Shown piece by piece: positions 1 to 7,400 of a stretch of 23,522 bases of DNA. Made by a program: the position numbers and the translations under genes. The stretch comes from PVC group bacterium (ex Bugula neritina AB1) (GTDB lineage: Bacteria > GCA-001730085), in the NCBI GenBank assembly GCA_001730085.1, contig MDLB01000082.1:1-23522 (forward strand). Reading direction: 5' to 3'. Positions within the stretch are counted from its first letter, which is position 1, and the number at the start of each line of letters is the position of its first letter. Below the pieces are notes generated by a model, which searched no databases, had not been told where the DNA came from, and was given only the letters and a program-made list of their open reading frames with translations.

Positions 1-323
1 AATCTAGGGAATCCCCGTCCTTTGACTTTTTTCGTCAAACAATCCCAAATAGCTCTATCTAACATTTGCAACGTTTGATTAAGTGGTTGCGACGAAACCT
101 CTTTTAAGAAATCATATTCTTCGCTTTTCTTCCAAAAATTATTTTTCCACCAGTCAAGTTCGTACCAGCTCAAAAGCTTTTGCTTGTTCTCCAGTCTTTC
201 CTTTTGAATAGCAAGAGCTTTGTTCCAAACAAAACGATTACAACCAAGATCTTTCTTCAAAGTAATTTCTTGTTCTTTACTTTTTAATTTTAATTTAAAT
301 TTAAAACTCTTAACTTTTTTCAT
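1..323 (-). CDS. tnpB: TnpB-type RNA-guided nuclease of an IS200/IS605 element, N-terminal part only
   Basis: The minus strand opens with ATG at 323-321 and stays open for 107 codons to the window edge, so the gene runs off the left side. The translation starts MKKVKSFKFKLKLKSKEQE, followed by GCNRFVWNKALAIQKER and, further on, FLKEVSSQPLNQTLQMLDRA and KGRGFPR. This is the N-terminal domain of TnpB/OrfB proteins, which typically read CRFVYN.AL, then P.Q.LQQAL..L..A, then G.PRFK. In the family, TnpB is an RNA-guided endonuclease that acts with an omega RNA from the element's right end and helps keep the transposon. The RuvC catalytic residues lie beyond the edge, so it is not known whether this copy is intact. 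No TnpA is visible. It sits just downstream of accA in the same direction. A second copy of the family ends the window. Confidence 0.88.
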   Translation of the reverse strand, partial: MKKVKSFKFKLKLKSKEQEITLKKDLGCNRFVWNKALAIQKERLENKQKLLSWYELDWWKNNFWKKSEEYDFLKEVSSQPLNQTLQMLDRAIWDCLTKKVKGRGFPR

Positions 324-408
324 TCACACACTTTAACATAGGCTCTATGGAAAATTAAAAAATATATTAAAAACCAAATCTCTCCACATTTTTAATATCT
401 GTGAAAAA

Positions 409-444
409 GACTCTCATCCTCCACCTAAAGGAAGAGGTCTTCTC
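409..444 (-). repeat. IS200/IS605 end-like hairpin upstream of the left tnpB
   Basis: On the plus strand this holds CATCCTC, then ACCTAAAGGAAG and GGTCTTC. It closely matches the sequence right after polA (23345-23387), which is the right end of the other tnpB copy, and lies in the same orientation. Short complementary arms (CCTC/GAGG, GAAGA/TCTTC) can fold. Here it lies 5' of a tnpB start, so it is either the left-end hairpin of that element or a stranded right end of an older, lost copy. Both readings are inference. Confidence 0.5.
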
Positions 445-485
445 GGCTTGAAATGATAAAATCTACAAAATATGGGATAAAGACC

Positions 486-1469
486 TCAATTGACGTCTTT
501 CAACATAGGACTTTCATGAAATTGTCCCATTTGACGATATTTTTTATACCTACGGTCTAAAAGCGTTTCAATCGCAACATTTTCGCAGATATGCGTATAT
601 TTAAAAATAGATGCTTTAATGTTTTCGGCAGCTTTTTTAAAGTTGCGATGAGCTCCACCCCGAGGTTCTTGAATAATATCATCCACAATACCCATATCTA
701 AAAGATCTTTAGACATGATTTTCAATGCAGATGCAGCTTCAGAAGCCTTATCTTTATCTCTCCATAAAATGGCTGCACAACCTTCTGGAGAAATCACAGA
801 ATAGTAAGAGTTCTCCATAATAGCAACAATGTCCGTAAGTCCTATTCCAAGAGCTCCTCCACTTCCACCTTCCCCAATAATAATCGCCATCGAAGGGGTT
901 CTTAATGTGGTCATCCCCATGATATTTGCTGCAATCGCTTCCGACTGTCCCCTCTCTTCAGCAGAAATCCCAGGGTAAGCACCAGGGGTATCAATAAAAG
1001 TTATAATCGGAACCTTCATTTTTTCCGCCAACTTCATCAATCTCCAAGCTTTCCGATACCCTTCAGGATGTGCACATCCAAAATGACAAGCCATTTTTTC
1101 TTTTATATCTCTACCTTTTTGATGACCCACAATAGCAAATGTTTTGCCATCTATTTTACCAAACCCACAAACTAAGGCAGGGTCATCTGAAAACTTTTTA
1201 TCTCCTCGCATTTCAACAAAGTCTTCAAAAAGATAATCAATATAGTCCCGAGAATAAGGTCTCTGAGGGTGTCTCGCTATCTGAACTTTTTGCCAAGGGG
1301 TCAAAGAAGCATAAACATTCTTAGCCACAGCTTCCAACTTCAAGTAAAGCATCGAAAGCTCTTCTTCACAGTCAATTTTTTCACTTTCTGCAAAAGACTT
1401 TAAATCTTCGATTTTCTTTTCAAGTTCAACTATCGGTGCTTCAAAGTTTAATCGCTCTTCATTTCCCAT
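486..1469 (-). CDS. accA: Acetyl-CoA carboxylase carboxyltransferase subunit alpha
   Basis: The alpha half of the carboxyltransferase moves the carboxyl group from carboxybiotin on the carrier protein to acetyl-CoA, giving malonyl-CoA, the first committed step of fatty-acid synthesis in the cytoplasm. The 327-residue product is close to the usual 315-325. Family blocks are in order: an N-terminal coiled coil beginning NFEAPIVELEKKIEDLK, RPYSRDYIDYLFEDF (70-84), GHQKGRDIKEK (115-125), PEGYRKAWRLM (135-145), the strongly conserved ITFIDTPGAYPGISAEERGQ (156-175), GEGGSGGALGIG (199-210) and SVISPEGCAAILW (224-236). The start is ATG at 1469 with AAGGG about 12 nt upstream. No reading-frame damage is seen. 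The partner accD is not in the window. The gene follows the L,D-transpeptidase by 61 nt in the same direction and is probably read from that gene's promoter. The identification is secure. Confidence 0.97.
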   Translation of the reverse strand: MGNEERLNFEAPIVELEKKIEDLKSFAESEKIDCEEELSMLYLKLEAVAKNVYASLTPWQKVQIARHPQRPYSRDYIDYLFEDFVEMRGDKKFSDDPALVCGFGKIDGKTFAIVGHQKGRDIKEKMACHFGCAHPEGYRKAWRLMKLAEKMKVPIITFIDTPGAYPGISAEERGQSEAIAANIMGMTTLRTPSMAIIIGEGGSGGALGIGLTDIVAIMENSYYSVISPEGCAAILWRDKDKASEAASALKIMSKDLLDMGIVDDIIQEPRGGAHRNFKKAAENIKASIFKYTHICENVAIETLLDRRYKKYRQMGQFHESPMLKDVN

Positions 1470-1530
1470 CGTATATTAACCCTTACTTTAAATCTCGTTG
1501 GAAACTTTCTGCCCATCTATATTATGGCCG

Positions 1531-2583
1531 TTACTCTACAATAACAACAGGGTCTCCTACACGCAAAATAGCGTATAGCTGTTCAACATCTCCATTATTC
1601 ATCCGGATACAACCATTAGAGGTCTGGTCTAGAATATGCTTTTTATCTATTGTCCCATGAATACCCATGTCTCTGTCAAATCCTAGCCAACGCGTGCCTA
1701 AAATATTCCTAGGATCACTAGGTAAAATCGCACGACCAGCATTGAACCAAACAGGGTCTTTTAATTTGTTTTGTACAGCGAACTTCCCTGCCAGAGTACT
1801 ATTATTACGACCTATTGCTATATCATAGCGACGAAGAACCGTCCCATTAAACATAAGCAACATATTTTTCTGAGACTTATCAACGGAAACCCCCACCTTC
1901 ACATCAGGTCCAAAAACCTTTAAAGGATCTCTCGGATGAATAACAGAGTCAATCTTAAGACCATTTGCCTGAAGTAAAAAGTCAATGGGCGTATTGAATT
2001 TATTAGCTATAGTTGAAAGGGAGTCTCCACTTTGCACCTGATAGATCTGTGTACCAGCTGTAACTTTTTTAGAAAAAAGTAATTTCATATTCAACGCATC
2101 TAGCGTTTTTTGAACCTCAGACATTTTGTCAAAAAAGAAAAAGTTTTTCACCAATCTCTGATAGTCTTTTTGGGAACTTTGCAACTCACCCTCTTTTTTA
2201 AAAAATTGCCCTCTATAGTAAAGAGCTTTAGGCATCTCTTTGCTCTCCGGAAAGCCTTCTTCCAGCTTCTTAAAATAAACGTCTGCAGGATCTCTCTTCT
2301 TTTGATCGAGATAAATTTTTATCAAAGAAAATAAAGCTTCTGATGTCGATTCATCCGTGGGGTAAGTCTTAACAATTTCTCTCCACGTACGCAAAGCCTC
2401 TTGGATCTCTCCACCTTCCTCATAAGCCTTCGCCGCTTCATGCAAGCCTTTGATTTTGTTTTGCGTCCGCTCTTCCAAAGTTGTCACATTAACTTCTCGT
2501 ACGGAAGGTTCTTTTTTTTTATTCCATGATAAAAAAATAATAATAAGTATCGAAGCTGCAACAACAAAAAATAAATTGCGCAA
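1531..2583 (-). CDS. Membrane-anchored TPR/LysM L,D-transpeptidase (YkuD family)
   Basis: L,D-transpeptidases form 3-3 peptidoglycan crosslinks or attach proteins to the meso-diaminopimelate of the wall. This 350-residue protein has an N-terminal membrane anchor (about 3-20) with no clear cleavage site. Two or three TPR-like helical pairs follow (45-165; for example YEEGGEIQEALRTWREIVKTY). Next comes one LysM domain (about 179-224, YQVQSGDSLSTIANKFNTP) and a YkuD domain (about 227-350). The catalytic signature is present: His309 in MGIHGT and Cys325 in TSNGCIRM. The residue before Gly-Cys is Asn where many members have His, a change also known in the family. The start is TTG at 2583. It is favoured because AGAGAGGA sits 8 nt upstream and no ATG gives the anchor intact. 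The promoter at 2677-2705 precedes it. The domain order of helical repeat, LysM, then YkuD suggests a cell-wall protein working in the periplasm. Confidence 0.92.
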   Translation of the reverse strand: MRNLFFVVAASILIIIFLSWNKKKEPSVREVNVTTLEERTQNKIKGLHEAAKAYEEGGEIQEALRTWREIVKTYPTDESTSEALFSLIKIYLDQKKRDPADVYFKKLEEGFPESKEMPKALYYRGQFFKKEGELQSSQKDYQRLVKNFFFFDKMSEVQKTLDALNMKLLFSKKVTAGTQIYQVQSGDSLSTIANKFNTPIDFLLQANGLKIDSVIHPRDPLKVFGPDVKVGVSVDKSQKNMLLMFNGTVLRRYDIAIGRNNSTLAGKFAVQNKLKDPVWFNAGRAILPSDPRNILGTRWLGFDRDMGIHGTIDKKHILDQTSNGCIRMNNGDVEQLYAILRVGDPVVIVE

Positions 2584-2676
2584 AAAACCAATCCTCTCTA
2601 TTTGTGAAAAATCACTATGCCCTCAAACCTACTCACTTCTGAAAAAAAGTAAAGCCCACTCCCTAGTAAACAGTTG

Positions 2677-2705
2677 ATTATAATGCAAAAAAAAAGTCAA
2701 ATCAA
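2677..2705 (-). promoter_or_regulatory. Sigma-70-type promoter for the L,D-transpeptidase/accA unit
   Basis: On the minus strand, TTGATT (2705-2700) and TATAAT (2682-2677) are separated by exactly 17 nt. They point to the transpeptidase start about 95 nt downstream. The -10 box is consensus and the -35 box matches at four of six positions. The spacer contains a run of T. This is inferred from sequence only. Confidence 0.6.
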
Positions 2706-2770
2706 TAGATGCTCTAAAAGAACAAAGGAAAAAACATGAAACTAAGTACAAAATAAGATTTTCACGAAAC

Positions 2771-2934
2771 GAAATTGTTGAAAAATATCCCATCTCCTTT
2801 ATTACAAGAAGATTTACAATAGTTTGACATTTGAAAAAAGTTGATATTCTCAGATAGCTATAGTTTTTTTTCACAATGAGAAAATTTTTTAAAAGCACGA
2901 CAAGAAAGTTTATGAGGTATTTTGCAACGGTCTC
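2771..2934. mobile_element. MITE-like element, copy 1 (164 bp)
   Basis: The left tip reads GAAATTGTTGAAAAATA and the right tip, read inward, GAGACCGTTGCAAAATACC, giving imperfect terminal inverted repeats of about 25 bp. The interior carries TTTATTAC, TTTACAATA.TTTG and AAAAAAGTT.ATATTCT blocks that recur in the copies at 19340-19500 and 19595-19760. There is no coding sequence worth calling. The tips resemble, from memory, ends of IS5-group elements that begin GAGACC.TTGCAA. An IS5-type transposase remnant directly follows. Confidence 0.6.
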
Positions 2935-3168
2935 ACTTTAATTTGAACAAAAAACGGGGATTGTTAAAAACTAGAGTAAGTAAATATTATTCATTTAATC
3001 ACAGAAACGTTCGGAAGAATGCTTATTCCAGCTTACTTTTATTTAAAATGTTATTGTTAGGAATATCGAATAACTTGAGAGACTATGGCGTGGAAGACTT
3101 GGTGATCGACTCATTTGTCAGCATCAATTTTTTGTGGGATAAGCTTATTAGAGGTCGCTTAACCGGCT
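2935..3168 (+). pseudogene. Decayed IS5-type transposase, N-terminal fragment
   Basis: An open frame covers 2922-3170, starting and ending inside the flanking inverted repeats. Its product contains the stretch LLLFKMLLLGISNNLRDYG followed by VEDLVIDSFVSINFLWDKL. This matches the pattern LLLFKMLLLQ.WYNLSDY.VE..V.DSLSF..F.G near the N-terminus of IS5-type DDE transposases. Only about 80 residues remain where a full protein has about 300 or more. All catalytic Asp and Glu positions are missing, and expected residues such as the WYNLSD core are altered. It is therefore a remnant without function. It lies between copy 1 of the MITE-like repeat and an inverted copy, so the whole block resembles an internally deleted or composite element. 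The assignment rests on one conserved block and is moderately sure. Confidence 0.6.
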
Positions 3169-3323
3169 AAGTCCATTGCAAAATACATCATGATACTTTT
3201 GGAAAAAGACTTCAACTTTCTCATTCAAAAAAAGCTTAAATTACCTTATTACATTTGAAAAACTCTATATAAATACTACGTTTAAAATTTAAAAGATTTC
3301 AAAAAATATCTAACGAAGGATCC
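3169..3323. mobile_element. MITE-like element, inverted and diverged copy
   Basis: The left tip AAGTCCATTGCAAAATACAT is the inverted counterpart of the right tip of copy 1 at 2934. The next roughly 65 nt, read on the minus strand (TTTTTTTGAATGAGAAAG, then TATCATGATGTATTTTGC), align with the right half of copy 1. The far end near 3300-3323 is weakly matched and its boundary is a guess from the 160-bp length of the other copies. It stops at the end of the exported-protein gene. Confidence 0.45.
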
Positions 3324-4346
3324 TTATATATCTTCCGGAAGATATGTATATTTGCCATAATATCTTCCTTTCACTTGTCCTGGAATTATTAATGCCACAT
3401 CAGCTCCTCTACCGGTTCCTTTGTGAAACTTAGCAATAATTCCTCCCCTTCCTCCCCCCTTATCAACTTTGATAAAAAAAGAGCTCGAGTTCCTCGATTG
3501 AATACTAGTCGCATACAGCTGATTTGTAACATAAATTTTGCCAACTGTCAGCTTTTCAAGCTTCATCTCTCCAAAATTACCCCTAATCATTCCTTTAACT
3601 CCTAGGTCTCCTTCTCCCACAAAATCACCTCTAAGATTTATATCTTTATTCACTGTAAGGTTATCTTCAACATGCAGTTTATTTTTTATAGCGCAGCCTT
3701 TCATTATTTGAACATCCGCAAAAATACGAATAAGCGGGTTTTTGCGACCATTTTTAAAGTTTGAAGTAACCTCAAAAAGCAAATCTCCATCAGGTGAAAC
3801 TATCTGAACATCTCCTCTGATAACAAGCTTTTTTTGCTCAAAGCTCTCTTTAGGCATAAATGTTCCATTTTTAAGGACATAGTCGGAGTCGTCTCCTGTA
3901 TACCCAGGTTCCACAATCACCTTTCCTTCTGAACGCAGCATAGCCTTGCCCTCAGAAACGTCCCACATTAAACCATTTCGAGCATTTTTCGAAAAAACAC
4001 CTCCATTTTCATTAAATAAAACTTTGTCAGATGTATAAAGGGCAAATTTAGACAAAGGCAAACTGGGGTCCTTTCGATAAGGATCTAAAAATTCTCCTAA
4101 AATTTTAAAACCTCGGTAAACATCAATAAATTTAAGATCACTGATTTTAGTAGCACCCTTTATTATTTTTTGTCCGGAATATGTGGCTCCATGAAAAACA
4201 CCCAAGAACTCCATAGAGTTCGTCCGAATATGTTCGAAATCACCAAAAGGTGCCGGGTAATACGCCGTCAAAAGAATCTCTTCTGTTTTTGCAAAAAGAC
4301 TCAAAGAAAAAAAGCCACAAATGAAAATAGTTATCAAAGACTTCAT
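3324..4346 (-). CDS. Exported protein with YYPAPFG motif and beta-repeat-like body, function unknown
   Basis: A 340-residue protein that I do not recognise by function. A classical signal peptide is visible: MKSLITIFICGFFSLSLFA, then KTEEI, so cleavage after about residue 19 is likely. Directly after it comes LLTAYYPAPFGDFEHIRTN, a motif I recall from many exported proteins of Omnitrophota and related lineages (not verified). Residues 170-290 show short alternating segments rich in Val, Gly and Asp (GDVQIVSPDGDLLFEV, DVQIMKGCAIKNKLHVEDNL, GDFVGEGDLGVKGMIRGNFG). These look like turns of a beta-solenoid or trimeric fibre, as in tail-fibre or adhesin shafts. Near the C-terminus lies a Gly/Lys/Arg-rich stretch (KVDKGGGRGGIIAKFHKGTG). 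The start is ATG at 4346 with AGAGGA 11 nt upstream. It lies 144 nt after the giant gene on the same strand, with its own promoter candidate at 4456-4464. A surface-exposed role is inference. Confidence 0.85.
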   Translation of the reverse strand: MKSLITIFICGFFSLSLFAKTEEILLTAYYPAPFGDFEHIRTNSMEFLGVFHGATYSGQKIIKGATKISDLKFIDVYRGFKILGEFLDPYRKDPSLPLSKFALYTSDKVLFNENGGVFSKNARNGLMWDVSEGKAMLRSEGKVIVEPGYTGDDSDYVLKNGTFMPKESFEQKKLVIRGDVQIVSPDGDLLFEVTSNFKNGRKNPLIRIFADVQIMKGCAIKNKLHVEDNLTVNKDINLRGDFVGEGDLGVKGMIRGNFGEMKLEKLTVGKIYVTNQLYATSIQSRNSSSFFIKVDKGGGRGGIIAKFHKGTGRGADVALIIPGQVKGRYYGKYTYLPEDI

Positions 4347-4395
4347 ATTTATTTTTATCCTCTTTTAAAAAGCAGTGAGTTAAGGTTAAGGCTTG

Positions 4396-4432
4396 AAACC
4401 TCTATAAAGTAACCGATATAGAGGTTTTTTTT
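4396..4432 (+). terminator. Perfect 11-bp hairpin with T tract on the plus strand
   Basis: AAACCTCTATA (4396-4406) pairs perfectly with TATAGAGGTTT (4417-4427) across a 10-nt loop. A run of eight T ends at 4432. This is a textbook intrinsic terminator for plus-strand transcription, yet no plus-strand gene lies upstream. On the minus strand only three T follow the stem. There the hairpin would sit in the leader of the exported-protein mRNA or at the end of the giant-gene transcript. Confidence 0.6.
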
Positions 4433-4455
4433 AAAAGCCCAAAGGTTCCCTGCTA

Positions 4456-4464
4456 ATTATATCA
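4456..4464 (-). promoter_or_regulatory. Extended -10 promoter candidate for the exported-protein gene
   Basis: The minus strand reads TGATATAAT (4464-4456), a consensus TATAAT with an extended TGn. No good -35 box is seen at 17 nt (GCAAGT). It would give a leader of about 100 nt that contains the 4396-4427 hairpin. Confidence 0.45.
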
Positions 4465-4490
4465 TAGAGAATTTATTCACTTGCTTTTTG

Positions 4491-7400
4491 CTACGCAGCC
4501 AACGCTAGTTTCATCCAAGATCTTGTGAATTTAGAAATTTTATCTGTATTCTCGTCATCACTTGAAGCCTTTAACTCTGGTAGCCTTTGAATATTTTCCA
4601 AAAATTTTGCTGGAGCAAGGATCTCGTGCTGTTTATCAGAACTAAATAACATAGTCATTTCTTTCATTTTTTCTAAATCAACAAGTTCTTGATAAGCACC
4701 TGACAAGCTTTTTATTTCTTCCGACGTCAAGATTTCGAAAACAAAGGCCTCAACGGTTGCTTCAAAGTCAACCTTTGCTTCAAACTTGGCACTATTATTA
4801 AAATCCTTTTCCGACCAACCTTTCATAAACTCGATCATTTTATCTCCTATAGGTTCACCTGAAACAATGGTATTCAAGTAATCTAAAAAAGATATCTCTA
4901 CAAGCTCATGTAGAACAACTTTTTTCACTAACAAACCAAACTGGTCTTGATCCGCAAGGTCCAGTAAGTTTTTATTCAAAGAAATAGTAATCTGATCATT
5001 TTCTTTAGAATGAATAGCTGCATTAGGAAAATCAGAACTCCAAACAATCTTAACTTTCGACAGGTGCTCTTTCAAAAATTGATTTAAATCCAATTGCTCA
5101 AACAAGAAATAGTCTGGATTCGAAGGATCCTCTGTGACATACTCCTTCAAGCGGATCTCTATATTGACTGGAAGCGACTTTTTCTTCATTCTCAAATACT
5201 TTTGACTTTTTTCGTTAGAGCTCTTTAATGTCTCTAAAAGACCACTCAAAACAGTTGAAAACTTTTCAACTGTTTCAGGCTTACTCTCAGAAAAAGTATC
5301 TGACTGCCAACCGCTCTCTTGGTTATAAGTAAAGCTTGGGAAAACTTTGTTATCCGTATTTTTTTGTTTCAACAGTAGAGGATCTGTTAAATTATCACTT
5401 GGAACCCTACTATCAGCAACGGCACCACCCCCTTGTGTTTTTATCGTCGGGTTAAGCCATCCATCTGACATCTTTTTCCATTTTTTAAAGTATAAACCCT
5501 TATCTGCTTGAGAAAGATTAATCATCTCAAAAAAGCTTTTGATTCGATTTAGCCTTTTTGAGGCTACACGTGCAACAGTTATAAATTTTTCAAAGAAATC
5601 CCACCAAATGGTAGGGTCTAACTCCTCAAAAAGATCGGAATACTCCTCTGTTACCACAAAAGAATCTCGATCAATCTTTTCTAAAAAAGCATTCAACCTG
5701 ACCTTTGTCGCTAAAGTCAAATAACCCATTTTTTCCAAAAAGTCATTTTTACCATTTTGAAAAAATCTTGCAAAGTCCTCTTCTGATTTTAAGCCTTTTA
5801 TTTTTTTATTCAAAAAGTTTGTCATTTTATTTTTGATTTTATTTTTGATTTTATCTTCAATTTCTTTTTGTTTCATCAATATATTATAAGTGTTGTCCCC
5901 TTTATCTGTTTCTAAAAAAAACTGAGCCATCTGAATATTCTTGAAAAATACTAAGGCATTCCTTCCTTCTCCTTGTTGATCAAGAATTGCAAGTACTTCC
6001 ATAAACTTAGCTATATCCTCCTGCATCTTCACCCCCAGTAGTCTTTTTCTCTCATCAGTCGCACCCTGGAAATAACCTTTCTTTTCAAGGTATCCCTGTA
6101 TCTTTTTTAGTCCACCATAGGTTTTAGGAACTTTTTGTAAAAATTTAAAAAAATCGCTAAAGAGATCAAACTCTTTTAAAGAACTAGTCACTTTATCTAT
6201 AAAATTTTTCGCTAATATATTGGCCATTAAAGGCATCGTTTTATCCAATGGAACCTTTTCTTCTAAAACATGATTTAAATCAGTTAAAAATTCTAAATAA
6301 CTAGGCTTAAGACCTTGTTCATTAATCTTCCTATATGTCGATTCATTATCATACTCCTTTTGAACGTTATCAATGAACAATCTCAATGTAGCATTTTGAG
6401 CAAGATAACCTGTATTTACTTCCAAGGAGTTGAGCATATCCAAATAAGTTTGCCCCTCAAAACTTTCATCACTACTTCTCAAAAATTTAAATTTTTTGTC
6501 AATAGGATCTACTCCAGGACTTTCTACCGTATATGCATATATAAGGGTCATCACCTGAAAGTAAGAATTCTGATGTGGAAGATCAATCTGTCCTAAATTT
6601 ATCTTATTTATAAAGTCTTTATGCGTTTCTAAAGAGTTATAGCCTTTCTCATCAAAATCCCTTAATGCTTTCTCTACATTCTCGCTCCTTACAAAAGTTG
6701 TTGTATTTTCCTTATTAAGAGAAGCTAGTTTAGAAGCATTTCTACGCCAAGTCATGATTTCTCTTAGCAAAACATAAGCAAGAGGCAGAGTCGCTATCAA
6801 TACAGTGTAAATTAACACACCTACAGAGCTAAAGTTTACTGGCCCTATAAAAAGGATTGAGATCAATCCTCCCATTAGAACAAAAAGTACAAAATCAACC
6901 AAAGGATGCGTTCCTTCGTCTTCTTCTAAGTTAATTTCGTATTCCTTCCCATCTTCTCCTCTATAAGAAATCTTTTCAGGAAAAGCTCTTGAAAAAAGAC
7001 GAGAAATGATAGAAAAAAGCTCATACAGAAAAAATACACCCAAAGCCGCAAGCATGAAAATAGATCCGCCAGGCATAACAGACGTAATCGCCAAAATAGT
7101 AAAAACAGGGACTTGCAGGACCAAACAAACCCTTAAAATTTGTTGTAATTTTGATAAACGATACACCTTTCGAAAATAACGAACAGCTTCACTATATGCA
7201 AAATTTTTATCGAAGGAAGCCTTTTTCTCTTTATCCTCAGCCTGTAACCTGTAAAACCTCTCATTCACATTCTTTCTGATAAAGAAAATAAAAGCAAGCA
7301 TGAAGGCCATAAATAAAAAGCTCCCTATAATATAAAGAGATAATGCTATTTTTTGTCCAGGACCGGCAGATATAAAGGGCCCACCAGCTTCAACAAGCTG

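Noticed and set aside
480-500. Hairpin at the accA 3' end (AAAGAC/GTCTTT) as terminator
   Set aside because: The six-bp stem overlaps the stop codon and is followed by ATCCC on the minus strand, not a T tract.
2629-2898. Minus-strand open frame of 89 codons upstream of the L,D-transpeptidase
   Set aside because: It overlaps the transpeptidase promoter and MITE copy 1, has low-complexity Phe/Leu/Ser composition, and shows no recognisable motif. Chance opening in AT-rich DNA is more likely.
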